DNA of 64,000 nt from Draconibacterium halophilum (GCF_010448835.1 NZ_CP048409.1:3571001-3635000), one strand, 5' to 3'; positions 15,652 through 23,843 are shown, counted from the stretch's first letter. Notes: generated by a model from the letters alone, not told the origin. Made by a program: numbers and translations.

Positions 15652-16358
15652 CACAAAACAAAAAGTATTAAAAGGTAATAAATACCAACACCAATAAATA
15701 ACACGGCAATTACCCTTCGAAACCAAATTTCGAAGGTTTTCATTTTGTTGTACAGGTTACCGATTGAGCCAATGCTAAAAGCAATTAACCATGCAAAAAT
15801 GATAACCGGTATACCAGTTGCCAATGCAAAAACCATTGGCAGATATAAGCCACTGGCGCTGCTTATCGTCATCGGAATCAGTATTCCAAAGTAAAGCACT
15901 CCGCTGTAAGGGCAAAAAGCCAACGCAAAAACAATTCCCAGCAACAACACGCCCCAAAATCCACTGTTTGACCGGTTTTGCATTTTCTGGGTAAGCGATC
16001 CAACTCCCGGAATAGTTAATCTTAAAACACCGAGCATAAACAGACCAATTACAATAAGTAAAGGACCTAATATTTTTTCACCCCAGGTTTGAAAAAAAGA
16101 AGAAAACTCGAACTGACTGGCACCAAAAAAAAACAACAAACCAATTGCGGTATAAGAAAAGGCACGTCCAAAAGTATAAACCAGACCGTTCAAAAACACT
16201 TTCTTCTGACTGGTAATATCTTTACTTATGTAACCAATTGCTGTTATGTTTGTTGCCAGCGGGCAAGGACTTATGGCGGTCATAAGTCCCAACAAAAATG
16301 CCGACAATATCGGTAGTTCCGAGTTCTCGAAAAATGTTTGTAACAACTCCATAATCAA
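15651..16358 (-). CDS. arsG: CcdA-like membrane protein, probable ArsG-type efflux permease
   Basis: A 235-residue protein with six hydrophobic segments, related to CcdA/DsbD transmembrane proteins. The first loop has the motif MTAISPCPLATNI, and a second cysteine lies in FALAFCPYSGVLYFG; this cysteine pair in helices is typical of the family. ArsG proteins of this type have been described as exporters of trivalent aromatic arsenicals in an arsEFG operon. Here the gene begins at the base next to the stop of the ArsF-like gene and overlaps the [2Fe-2S] gene, so all three are probably made together. A thiol-reductant transporter role is the alternative. Confidence 0.8.
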   Translation of the reverse strand: MIMELLQTFFENSELPILSAFLLGLMTAISPCPLATNITAIGYISKDITSQKKVFLNGLVYTFGRAFSYTAIGLLFFFGASQFEFSSFFQTWGEKILGPLLIVIGLFMLGVLRLTIPGVGSLTQKMQNRSNSGFWGVLLLGIVFALAFCPYSGVLYFGILIPMTISSASGLYLPMVFALATGIPVIIFAWLIAFSIGSIGNLYNKMKTFEIWFRRVIAVLFIGVGIYYLLILFVL

Positions 16359-16793
16359 TTAGAGCATCTCGTCAATTTCTGACTTCAATCGCTTTGCAAA
16401 TTTTTCAGGTTTAGTTCGTGCATTCATAAATGCAGAACTGGTAAGATCAACTTTTTCGTCGCCTTTTACCAGCAAAAGTGTTTGTCCGCTAACTTTGTAC
16501 TTTTTCACTAAAGGATTGTCTTTTTCCTTTTCACGGTTAATCGACTGAAAAGTAACTTTCCCTTTGTAATTTTCCTCAATCGTTTCTTTGGCAACTTTTT
16601 CAACTGCCTGGCAAGTTACACACCTCTTTGTTGCATGAAAGTAATAGGCAATCACTTCATTTGATTGTGGAGTTACGGTCGCGTTATCTGTTGCATTTGG
16701 ACCACTTTTGCTTGCATCTGAAACACATTCAGCATTTGCTGAAATGATGCCAACACAAAGAATAATACTTAAAATACTTACTAATTTCTTCAT
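16359..16793 (-). CDS. arsF: ArsF-like exported thioredoxin-fold protein
   Basis: A 144-residue secreted protein with an N-terminal signal peptide (KKLVSILSIILCVGIISANA) and a small thioredoxin-like domain carrying the redox pair CVTC (residues about 58-61, in KRCVTCQAVEK) and the cis-proline-side segment VSGQTLLLV. It matches what is annotated as ArsF, described as part of the arsEFG system that handles nitro- and aminophenyl arsenicals. It lies directly before arsG. It probably works in the periplasm, reducing the substrate or the permease. Assignment rests on family resemblance and gene order. Confidence 0.78.
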   Translation of the reverse strand: MKKLVSILSIILCVGIISANAECVSDASKSGPNATDNATVTPQSNEVIAYYFHATKRCVTCQAVEKVAKETIEENYKGKVTFQSINREKEKDNPLVKKYKVSGQTLLLVKGDEKVDLTSSAFMNARTKPEKFAKRLKSEIDEML

Positions 16794-16839
16794 AACATTT
16801 CGGTTAAAGATTGTTGATGTTTTATTTCTAAATCGGTTT

Positions 16840-17097
16840 TTACTTCGTCAGTAATTCTTTCAATTCTTTATCGCCGGGCAGTTTCCCGCTTAATACGACT
16901 TTGCCGTCAACCACGAGAGCCGGTGTATTCATTACTCCAAATTGCATGATTTTGTATATGTCTTCCACTTTTTCAATCGATGCCTCAACGCCCAATTCAC
17001 TCACCGCATTTCTTGTTCTTTCTTCCAGCTTCTTACATTTTGCACAGCCGGTTCCTAAAACTTTTATCTCCATTTCTCTTTCTTTTGGTTTTTTCAT
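16840..17097 (-). CDS. Small thioredoxin-family protein (redox-active disulfide protein type)
   Basis: A 77-85-residue glutaredoxin/thioredoxin-fold protein with the motif GTGCAKCKKLEE (CxxC) near the start and the cis-proline segment VMNTPALVVDGKVVLSGKLP. Homologues generally begin at MEIKVLGTG, so the ATG at 17073 is an equally good start. It is cytoplasmic. In known arsEFG operons a small redox protein occupies this place, so it may correspond to ArsE, but I would not name it on this evidence. It lies 43 bases after arsR2 and 46 before arsF. Confidence 0.88.
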   Translation of the reverse strand: MKKPKEREMEIKVLGTGCAKCKKLEERTRNAVSELGVEASIEKVEDIYKIMQFGVMNTPALVVDGKVVLSGKLPGDKELKELLTK

Positions 17098-17139
17098 GTA
17101 TTGGATTCGCTAAAACACGAACCACTTGTTAAAAATAAT

Positions 17140-17439
17140 TTATTCCAATTTCAAAAAATCTTTGAATAATTCCTGTGCTTCTTTCCAATTCTCTTTATTC
17201 ACGCAATACTTAATTCTTGGAGCTTCAATTTCTCCTTGAATTAATCCGGCCTCTTTCAATTCTTTTAGGTGTTGAGATAAAGTTGACTTTGCAATTGGTA
17301 ACTCATCGCTTAAATCGCCGCTGTAGCAACAACTTTTTTTACCCAGCAATTGCAAAACATACACACGTACCGGGTGCCCAAGTGCCTTGGCATAACGCGC
17401 TAATTTCTTTTGTTTTTCTGAAATGATTTTTACTTCCAT
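17140..17439 (-). CDS. arsR: ArsR-family transcriptional repressor (second copy)
   Basis: A 99-residue winged-helix regulator heading the organoarsenical operon. Core: YAKALGHPVRVYVLQLLGKK, ELPIAKSTLSQHLKELKEAG. Adjacent cysteines in KKSCCYSGDL, just before the recognition helix region, are good As(III) ligands and are missing from the first ArsR. I choose ATG 17439 (MEVKII) rather than the TTG at 17466, because the TTG lies inside the operator and -7 box. Its target is probably the inverted repeat at 17459-17476, with a second copy before the permease. Confidence 0.9.
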   Translation of the reverse strand: MEVKIISEKQKKLARYAKALGHPVRVYVLQLLGKKSCCYSGDLSDELPIAKSTLSQHLKELKEAGLIQGEIEAPRIKYCVNKENWKEAQELFKDFLKLE

Positions 17440-17458
17440 GTATTTTTCACTGTTCGTT

Positions 17459-17476
17459 GTTCGCAAAATTACGAAC
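17459..17476 (-). promoter_or_regulatory. arsR2 promoter -7 box enclosed by an operator
   Basis: On the minus strand the sequence is GTTCGTAATTTTGCGAAC: perfect 5-base arms GTTCG and CGAAC flank exactly the -7 box TAATTTTG (17471-17464). A repressor bound here would cover the promoter. The half-site GTTCG occurs once more immediately downstream (17452-17456 region, 'tgttcgttg'). Confidence 0.7.
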
Positions 17477-17531
17477 TGTATTTTGGAATATGAATTTTTT
17501 CGGCATTAAATTACTATTTCTTTTATATCGC

Positions 17532-17575
17532 TTGCGACACAATATATTATTTCTACATTTGTATCGTGTACGATA
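17532..17575 (+). promoter_or_regulatory. Promoter of the peroxidase genes with a palindrome at the start site
   Basis: TTG (17532-17534), a 19-base spacer and TACATTTG (17554-17561) form a good Bacteroidetes promoter. TATCGTGTACGATA (17562-17575) follows directly and is a near-perfect palindrome at the expected start of transcription, a likely operator. Confidence 0.7.
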
Positions 17576-17608
17576 TTTACACAAAAGACATATAAAAACA
17601 ATTAAACA

Positions 17609-18094
17609 ATGGAAAACAATTTTTATCAATTTACAGCAACAAGTCTTCAAGGCAAAGAGCTAAGCATGGACAGCTACAAAGGAAAAACAGTTTTAGTAGT
17701 GAACACTGCCAGCAAATGTGGTTTAACTCCACAGTTTGAAGGATTGGAGAAACTTTACAAAGAGTACAAAGATAAAGGACTTGTAATACTTGGATTTCCG
17801 TGCAACCAGTTTGCCAACCAGGAACCTGGCGATGAAAAATCAATTTCGGAAGGCTGTTTGCTCAACTATGGAGTAACGTTTCCGATGTTCTCTAAAATTG
17901 ATGTGAACGGGAAAAATACACACCCCATTTACAAGTACCTGAAAAAAGAATTGGGTGGAACACTCGGAAGCAAGATCAAGTGGAATTTCACGAAATTTCT
18001 GATCGATGCAAACGGAAATCCTGTAAAACGATTTGCACCTACTACCAAGCCAGAAAAACTGGAAAGTCACATCACAAAACTTTTGCAGAATTAA
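17609..18094 (+). CDS. Glutathione peroxidase family protein (thioredoxin-dependent type)
   Basis: A 161-residue cytoplasmic peroxidase that reduces hydrogen peroxide and organic hydroperoxides. The active-site cysteine is Cys37 in NTASKCGLTPQF; the conserved FPCNQFANQEPG (with Gln) and the tryptophan in KWNFTKFLID complete the catalytic set. Cys83 in SEGCLLNYGVTFPMF sits where thioredoxin-dependent members have the resolving cysteine, so electrons probably come from thioredoxin rather than glutathione. It has its own promoter facing away from the arsenic operon, and is followed after 62 bases by a second, exported copy. Confidence 0.95.
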   Translation: MENNFYQFTATSLQGKELSMDSYKGKTVLVVNTASKCGLTPQFEGLEKLYKEYKDKGLVILGFPCNQFANQEPGDEKSISEGCLLNYGVTFPMFSKIDVNGKNTHPIYKYLKKELGGTLGSKIKWNFTKFLIDANGNPVKRFAPTTKPEKLESHITKLLQN

Positions 18095-18156
18095 ATGCTT
18101 TAACAATCCGGGTAAATTCTTTATACTATTAATAAACAGGAAAAATTGCTAATACA

Positions 18157-18777
18157 ATGAAAAGATTAATTGCATTCTTTATGATCATGATGTTTTTTGT
18201 TTTTCAGGCGGCACCGTCCTATTCCTCAGAAACAAATAACGATAAGTCCGAGCTAAAAACATTTCACGACTTTGTAGTTAAAGACATTAACGGCAACGAT
18301 TTCGACCTTGCCCAACTAAAAGGTAAAAAGGTTTTGGTGGTGAACACTGCCAGCAAATGTGGCTTTACCCCTCAGTTCGAGCAACTGCAAAAACTGTACG
18401 AATCGTTAGACAAAGAAGAATTTGAAATCATCGGGTTTCCGGCAAACAACTTTTTAAAACAAGATCCGGGTTCGAATGAAGAAATAATGGAGTTTTGTAC
18501 AGCCAATTACGGTGTAACATTCCCGATGATGGAAAAGGTTTCAGTTTGCGATTACATATATACAACTTACCCACCCGATAAAAATAAAGCCGAAAAAGTT
18601 AGTACCGACGAGATTTACCAATGGTTGACAAAAAAGGAACTAAACGGAGTGGCAGACACTACTATTGAGTGGAATTTTCAGAAGTTCCTGATCGATGAGA
18701 ATGGACAACTAATTGGTTCGCTGGCACCCAATGTAATGAGCGAAATTATAATGCTTAAAGAATGGCTTGAAGATTAA
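18157..18777 (+). CDS. Exported glutathione peroxidase family protein
   Basis: A 206-residue relative of the preceding gene with an N-terminal signal peptide (residues 1-22, hydrophobic, ending APSYSS). It keeps the peroxidatic cysteine in NTASKCGFTPQF and the cysteine of MEFCTANYGVTFPMM, but the FPCNQ segment is changed to FPANNF, so both the nearby cysteine and the conserved catalytic glutamine are replaced. A 15-residue insert (KVSVCDYIYTTYPPDKNKAE region) follows. It probably acts in the periplasm, but its peroxidase power is uncertain because of the lost glutamine. Likely co-transcribed with the cytoplasmic copy. Confidence 0.9.
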   Translation: MKRLIAFFMIMMFFVFQAAPSYSSETNNDKSELKTFHDFVVKDINGNDFDLAQLKGKKVLVVNTASKCGFTPQFEQLQKLYESLDKEEFEIIGFPANNFLKQDPGSNEEIMEFCTANYGVTFPMMEKVSVCDYIYTTYPPDKNKAEKVSTDEIYQWLTKKELNGVADTTIEWNFQKFLIDENGQLIGSLAPNVMSEIIMLKEWLED

Positions 18778-18852
18778 CCACGAATAACGAAGTGGCTGTT
18801 GGTTATTTCAACAGCGACTTCATTTTCGATCTTTACCTGAAATATAAATCAC

Positions 18853-19296
18853 ATGGAATTCGAACAGCTAAAACTCCGGAACCAGCTTTGCTTCCCCATT
18901 TATGCAGCCTCGCGATTGATAACGCGTACCTACCAGCCACTGCTTGATGAACTGAAAATTACTTATCCGCAATACCTGGTTTTAATGGTGCTTTGGGAGC
19001 ACGATTCGATGCCGGTAAATACAATTGCGAAAAAGTTAATTCTTAATACAAATACAATTACACCTCTTTTGAAGAGAATGGAAACCCAGGGAATTGTTAA
19101 GCGAACGCGTTCCAATACCGACGAACGAAAAGTAACGGTTAGCCTCACCGACAAAGGTCGTCAGTTACGTATGCAGGCAGCAGATATTCCAGAAAAACTG
19201 GTAGCCCAACTCGATACCGATAAATTCTCGATTGACGAATTGATCGACCTCAGAGAAAAACTCAATAACCTCATCAATTCTATGATCGATCGCTAA
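18853..19296 (+). CDS. ohrR: OhrR-type MarR-family regulator
   Basis: A 147-residue winged-helix repressor. The reactive cysteine of OhrR proteins is present as Cys13 in NQLCFPIYAASR, and the recognition part reads LILNTNTITPLLKRMETQGIV followed by the wing TRSNTDERKVTVSLTDKG. OhrR senses organic hydroperoxides by oxidation of this cysteine. No ohr gene is in the window; the two peroxidase genes just upstream on the same strand are plausible targets. It lies 75 bases after the second peroxidase. Confidence 0.9.
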   Translation: MEFEQLKLRNQLCFPIYAASRLITRTYQPLLDELKITYPQYLVLMVLWEHDSMPVNTIAKKLILNTNTITPLLKRMETQGIVKRTRSNTDERKVTVSLTDKGRQLRMQAADIPEKLVAQLDTDKFSIDELIDLREKLNNLINSMIDR

Positions 19297-19392
19297 TTCT
19301 GGAAAATAAAGTTCATCCTTTAGCATTTCCGTTCCGTGGCAAACATGCTTGACATAAATTGCTAAATTCGCAGTAAATTCAAATGCGAAAAA

Positions 19393-20388
19393 ATGAATCA
19401 GCGAATACTTCTTTTTATTGTACTAATTTTTACCCTGCAGGCCTGTAATCCGGGAGCTTCAAAATATATTGCCAACAATGGGGCCATCTATGGCACCTAC
19501 TACAGTATCAAGTATGAAAGCCCAGATGGAAACAATCTTCAAACCGACATTGATGAAGAACTGCAACGTTTGTCGCATATTTTTTCGCATTACGATAAAG
19601 AAGCTACCATCACAAAAATAAATAACAACACTCCTGTTGAAACGGAGCTGGAATTTATTACCTGTTTCTCGCGCGCAACGGAAATCGCAGAACTTACTAA
19701 CGGTGCTTTTGATATTACTGCCGGTCCGCTTATTAGTGCTTGGGGATTTGGCCCGGAAGACCGGCAAAAGATGACGGATAAAAAGGTTGACTCGCTAAAG
19801 CAATTTTGTGGTTATGAGAAGATTCGTCTTGAAAACGGAAAAATTATAAAAGATAATCCACACATGACCATAAATATGAGTGCCATAGCCAAAGGTTACA
19901 CCTGCGATCTTATCGGCGAATTTCTGCAAAACAAAGGGTGCCAAAACTACATGGTTGACATTGGTGGCGAGGTTGTGGCAAAAGGCATAAACGATAAAGG
20001 CAAAATATGGACGATCGGGATTCGCGAGCCCATTGAAAATCCGTTTGAGAATGAATTAAGTGCCGCATTAATGCTTAAAAACCGCGCTATGGCGACATCG
20101 GGGAACTACCTTAATTTCTATGAAGAAGATGGTAAAAAATATGCACACACTATCGATCCGATTTCCGGTTACCCGGTACAACATAGTTTGTTAAGTGCCT
20201 CGGTAGTTGCCAACGATTGTATGACCGCCGATGCGTTTGCCACTGCATTTATGGTGCTCGGAAAAGATAAAAGTATTGAAATAGCACGCCAGGTGCCGGG
20301 TATGGAGATATATTTTATTTATGCCGACGATAACGGAGAAAACCAGGTATATATGTCGCAAGGTTTTGATAAAATGCTACGTAAATAA
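19393..20388 (+). CDS. apbE: FAD:protein FMN transferase (ApbE)
   Basis: A 331-residue lipoprotein (signal peptide with TLQACN, Cys18 lipidated) that moves FMN from FAD onto threonines of flavoproteins such as RnfD/G and NqrB/C in the envelope. Typical signatures: FDITAGPLISAWGFGP, NMSAIAKGYTCD, YMVDIGGEVVAKG, and YAHTIDPISGYPV followed by CMTADAFATAFMVLG, the Mg-binding end. It is full length. A small membrane gene lies convergently after it, and a terminator hairpin is shared between them. In many Bacteroidota apbE sits near Na+-NQR genes; none are in this window. Confidence 0.95.
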   Translation: MNQRILLFIVLIFTLQACNPGASKYIANNGAIYGTYYSIKYESPDGNNLQTDIDEELQRLSHIFSHYDKEATITKINNNTPVETELEFITCFSRATEIAELTNGAFDITAGPLISAWGFGPEDRQKMTDKKVDSLKQFCGYEKIRLENGKIIKDNPHMTINMSAIAKGYTCDLIGEFLQNKGCQNYMVDIGGEVVAKGINDKGKIWTIGIREPIENPFENELSAALMLKNRAMATSGNYLNFYEEDGKKYAHTIDPISGYPVQHSLLSASVVANDCMTADAFATAFMVLGKDKSIEIARQVPGMEIYFIYADDNGENQVYMSQGFDKMLRK

Positions 20389-20390
20389 AA

Positions 20391-20411
20391 AAGCCGGTTA
20401 TTTACCGGCTT
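20391..20411. terminator. Bidirectional terminator between apbE and the 82-aa gene
   Basis: Arms AAGCCGGT and ACCGGCTT around a TATTT loop, with A-runs on the left. The hairpin includes the last codons (Glu-Ala-Gly-Lys) and stop of the convergent gene at 20398. Confidence 0.85.
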
Positions 20412-20646
20412 CTGTATCTGTTGCTAAATTAAGTGTCTTAAACTTCAGCTCTTTTCGTGCATCGCGTTGTGCAAGTTTGTCTTGCGTGGTAGCACAATAA
20501 ACACCGTTTTTCTTTAGATGATTATTTCCACCTACGTGTGTATTTGGGAATTTTCCTCCTTTAAAAAAAACAATTCTTATTGCCATTCCCAGCATTCCTA
20601 CTCCCAACAAGGCAACTGCCAATAAAACTACTTTTAAAATTTCCAT
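20398..20646 (-). CDS. Small single-pass membrane protein of unknown function (82 aa)
   Basis: An N-terminal transmembrane helix (LKVVLLAVALLGVGMLGMAI) is followed by RIVFFKGGKFPNTHVGGNNHLKK and a polar, positively charged tail. The glycine- and histidine-containing segment after the helix looks conserved in style and includes one cysteine. I believe similar short proteins accompany apbE in other Bacteroidota, but no function is known to me. Its final codons form half of the shared terminator. Confidence 0.7.
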   Translation of the reverse strand: MEILKVVLLAVALLGVGMLGMAIRIVFFKGGKFPNTHVGGNNHLKKNGVYCATTQDKLAQRDARKELKFKTLNLATDTEAGK

Positions 20647-20784
20647 ATCCTTTTCCCTTTCAAACTATGCGTTGCAAAATTAAAGTTTTCTAAATAATTA
20701 ACTCTATCTAAATAACTAATTTAACGGCAAATTGTTGCTGTTCATCTAAAAGTTTCGCCGTTTTCAAGTCTATTTTGTAAATTC

Positions 20785-21162
20785 ATGAAAACAAAAAACA
20801 AACAAATCATGGAAAAACACATTAATGTAGTTGCAACGCTGCAGATTGTTTACAGCATTTTGGGGCTAATAATTGCCACAACCATCTTTATTCTATTTCA
20901 CGTAATCGGCGATTTTGCAGATGATCATGAAGCTGAATTTGTTCTTTCAATCATTGCCAACGTTATCATGGTCATTTCTTTTATCGTATGTCTGCCCGGA
21001 ATTCTTGCCGGAATTGGATTATTCAAACGTAAAGAATGGGCACGTGTGCTTACCCTCATTATTTCCGTTCTGAATCTCTTCAGTTTCCCTATCGGAACCG
21101 GAATTGGTGTTTATTCGATCTGGGCGCTGGTACAACCCGAAAATGTAGAAGCCTTTAAATAA
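20785..21162 (+). CDS. Four-helix membrane protein of unknown function
   Basis: A 125-residue protein with about four transmembrane helices (VYSILGLIIATTIFILFHVI, then VLSIIANVIMVISFIVCLPG, AGIGLFKRKEWARVL, and the final VYSIWALVQPENV). The end pattern GVYSIWAL-Q-E resembles small DUF-type membrane proteins that are common in Bacteroidota. Start may be ATG 20785 or the ATG eight codons later (MEKHIN). It is single, between a divergent small gene and acylphosphatase. Function unknown. Confidence 0.75.
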   Translation: MKTKNKQIMEKHINVVATLQIVYSILGLIIATTIFILFHVIGDFADDHEAEFVLSIIANVIMVISFIVCLPGILAGIGLFKRKEWARVLTLIISVLNLFSFPIGTGIGVYSIWALVQPENVEAFK

Positions 21163-21226
21163 ATTCAAATACCAAAAGGCCCGACTATATTTCTTATTAC
21201 TTTTACCTTCGCTTGAATAAAAAAAT

Positions 21227-21499
21227 ATGATTCAATACGAAATAAGAGTTAATGGCCGGGTTCAGGGGGTAGGATATCGTTATTACGTACTGCAACAGGC
21301 CAAATTACTTAATGTTACCGGTTGGGTGCGCAATACGGTGGATGGTGGCGTGCTGGTTGTGGCCCAAGGCAGCGAACCGGCCGTAAAAACACTTGTTGAT
21401 TACCTTTGGGTTGGACCTCCACTTTCCCTGGTCAAAGGCGTACATCACTCCGAGCTTCAGGTTCTCGAAACTTATACTGATTTTGAAGTCAGGAATTAA
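21227..21499 (+). CDS. acyP: Acylphosphatase
   Basis: A 90-residue enzyme that hydrolyses carboxyl-phosphate bonds in small metabolites. The catalytic arginine and anion loop are in VNGRVQGVGYRYY, and the catalytic asparagine in GWVRNTVDGGV, both matching the acylphosphatase signatures. Length is normal. Promoter-like TACCTTCG lies about 20 bases before the start. The downstream decarboxylase gene begins 80 bases after its end on the same strand. Confidence 0.95.
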   Translation: MIQYEIRVNGRVQGVGYRYYVLQQAKLLNVTGWVRNTVDGGVLVVAQGSEPAVKTLVDYLWVGPPLSLVKGVHHSELQVLETYTDFEVRN

Positions 21500-21579
21500 T
21501 AATTTCGCTCATTCTTATTGTTCTCACAACACCATCAAAAAATCTAAACCACAAAAAATTGGAAAAGAAGAACTACCAC

Positions 21580-23001
21580 ATGAGCCCGGAACAGTTTCGG
21601 GAAGAAGGCAAAAAAATAATCGACTGGATTGCTGATTATTACGAACAAATTGAAGATTATCCGGTTCTGTCGCAGGTAAAACCCGGCGATATTTCGAAAT
21701 CATTACCAAATGCCGCTCCTCTGCGAGGGGAAAGTATTGATGACATGATTAAGGATCTGGATGAAAAAATTATGCCGGGGATCACACACTGGCAATCGCC
21801 AAATTTTTTCGCATACTTTAATGCCAACACTTCATTCCCTTCAATTTTAGGTGACCTCGTATCGTCGGGGCTTGGCGTGCAGGGAATGTTGTGGGCAACC
21901 AGCCCGGCTGCTACCGAAGTGGAAACCCGGGTACTCGACTGGCTGGCCGATATGATGGACATGCCCGAACAGTTCCGATCAACCTCATCGGGTGGCGGAG
22001 TTATTCAGGACACGGCATCAACAGCTGCATTAACAGCAATTATTGCTGCCCGCGAAAGAGTCACCGCATTTGAAACAAACGAGGAAGGTCTGCATAAAAA
22101 ACTGATTGCCTATGTATCATCACAAACGCATTCATCGGTAGAAAAAGGGATAAAAATTGCCGGGATTGGCCGCGCAAATCTCCGTTTGATCGACGTAGAC
22201 GAAAACTGTTCGATGCGCACCAACCTGCTCGAAAAACAAATAAAACAAGACCGCGCCAACGGACTCATTCCTTTTTTTATTTGCGGCACCATTGGCACCA
22301 CCTCAACAACTGCTGTTGACCCGTTGCCAGAAATTGGTAAGATATGTAAACGAGAAAAATGTTGGTTTCATATTGATGCCGCGTCGCTGGGAACAGCCAT
22401 GCTTTGTCCCGAATTCAGGCATTTGGCCGATGGCGTTGAACTAGCCGACAGTTATAGTTTTAATCCGCATAAATGGATGTTTACGAATTTCGATTGTAAT
22501 GTTTTTTGGGTGGCAGATCGCCGCGAACTAATCAATACTTTTTCTATTCTGCCGGAATATCTGCGTAACAAAGCCACCGAATCGGGCGAAGTGTTCGATT
22601 ACCGCGACTGGCATATTCAACTGGGCCGCCGGTTCAGAGCCTTAAAGCTTTGGTTTGTAATTCGGCACTACGGCGTTGAAGGGCTACAGCAACTTATTCG
22701 CGAACATGTTCGGTTGGCTAAAGAATTTGAATGCTGGGTAAATGAATCCGAAGATTTTGAAGTAGTTGTACAACCAACCATGAACCTGATTTGCTTCCGC
22801 CATAAATCTGATGATAGTTTCAACCTGAAACTTATGAACACCATTAACGAAGCGGGAAAAATCTTTTTTACCCACACAAAATTAGGCGGGCAGGTTGTTT
22901 TGCGCTTGAATATCGGACAGACACATATTGAATACAAGCATGTAAAAAATGCCTGGAATATTATTAGCTTAACCGCAAAAGAGCTGGAATTAAACACGTA
23001 A
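21580..23001 (+). CDS. PLP-dependent aromatic-L-amino-acid decarboxylase family protein
   Basis: A group II decarboxylase of about 473 residues that removes CO2 from an amino acid, probably an aromatic one, giving an amine. The PLP lysine is in SYSFNPHKWMFTNFDC; the cofactor-stacking and binding parts include TSGGGVIQDTAS and WFHIDAASLGTAML. I choose ATG 21580 (MSPEQFREEGKKI) because family members begin close to this point; a TTG at 21559 gives seven more residues. Substrate (tryptophan, tyrosine, DOPA or glutamate-like) cannot be decided from sequence alone. No transporter is adjacent. Confidence 0.92.
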   Translation: MSPEQFREEGKKIIDWIADYYEQIEDYPVLSQVKPGDISKSLPNAAPLRGESIDDMIKDLDEKIMPGITHWQSPNFFAYFNANTSFPSILGDLVSSGLGVQGMLWATSPAATEVETRVLDWLADMMDMPEQFRSTSSGGGVIQDTASTAALTAIIAARERVTAFETNEEGLHKKLIAYVSSQTHSSVEKGIKIAGIGRANLRLIDVDENCSMRTNLLEKQIKQDRANGLIPFFICGTIGTTSTTAVDPLPEIGKICKREKCWFHIDAASLGTAMLCPEFRHLADGVELADSYSFNPHKWMFTNFDCNVFWVADRRELINTFSILPEYLRNKATESGEVFDYRDWHIQLGRRFRALKLWFVIRHYGVEGLQQLIREHVRLAKEFECWVNESEDFEVVVQPTMNLICFRHKSDDSFNLKLMNTINEAGKIFFTHTKLGGQVVLRLNIGQTHIEYKHVKNAWNIISLTAKELELNT

Positions 23002-23030
23002 AATTTGCAGCAAATGCTTTAAAGGAATTG

Positions 23031-23672
23031 CTATTGTATTTCCTTTTTATAAAACTTACAAACTTCGGTCAACCCACATTTTTCGCACTTTGGTTTGCGA
23101 GCCAAACAAGTGTATCGCCCATGCAAAATTAGCCAGTGATGTGCTTTTGGCACCAAGTCTAAGGGAATGTATTTCATTAACTGCTGCTCGGTTGCCAAGG
23201 GCGTTTTTGCGTTAGTACTTAACCCAATGCGTGCCGCTACTCTAAAAACATGGGTATCAACGGCCAGTGCCGGTTTGTTATACACTACCGAAGCAATAAC
23301 ATTTGCTGTTTTTCGTCCAACACCGGGAAGTTTCTGTAAATCATCAACATCGCTTGGCACTTCACCATCAAATAACTCAATAAGTTTTTGTGCCATCCCA
23401 ACCAGGTGTTTGGCTTTATTGTTCGGGTACGAGCAGCTTCTTATATAATCAAAAACTTCTGCCGGTTCTACCTCAGCCATTTTGTATGGCGTTGGGAAAC
23501 GCTTAATTAGCTCGGGTGTAATCTGGTTCACTCGCTTATCGGTGCACTGAGCCGATAAAATTACTGCTACAATCAATTCAAACGGATTGCCATAATCGAG
23601 CTCTGTTTCAGCAATTGGCATTGCTTTCTCAAAATAATCTATGATGTATTCAAAGAGTTCTTTCTTCCTCAT
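23031..23672 (-). CDS. nth: Endonuclease III
   Basis: A 213-residue base-excision DNA glycosylase/AP lyase removing oxidised pyrimidines. The helix-hairpin-helix LQKLPGVGRKTANV carries the catalytic lysine, and the catalytic aspartate follows in ALAVDTHVFRVAARIGL. The four cysteines of the [4Fe-4S] loop are at the end (CLARKPKCEKCGLTEVC: spacing 6, 2, 5). Complete and normal in length. Convergent with the decarboxylase gene, 29 bases apart. Confidence 0.97.
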   Translation of the reverse strand: MRKKELFEYIIDYFEKAMPIAETELDYGNPFELIVAVILSAQCTDKRVNQITPELIKRFPTPYKMAEVEPAEVFDYIRSCSYPNNKAKHLVGMAQKLIELFDGEVPSDVDDLQKLPGVGRKTANVIASVVYNKPALAVDTHVFRVAARIGLSTNAKTPLATEQQLMKYIPLDLVPKAHHWLILHGRYTCLARKPKCEKCGLTEVCKFYKKEIQ

Positions 23673-23818
23673 TGTTCAATTTTTTTCAAAAATAGATGAT
23701 TTTTTCTCTTCAGGTGTAACAAAAATGAATTAGTGCAGTCTTATTAAAAGAATTGCTTAAGTATCGTTTCTCCCCTTTTTTTTGAAATGGTTTTAAGTAA
23801 TAATTAAACAGCAAAATA

Positions 23819-23843
23819 AAAAGCCGGCTCCCACCGGCTTTTT
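23819..23843. terminator. Terminator hairpin
   Basis: AAGCCGG and CCGGCTT arms around a short CTCCCA loop, followed by T residues; A-runs on the left allow use in both directions. It lies between the divergent nth and serine hydrolase genes, so its transcript of origin is not obvious. Confidence 0.75.
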
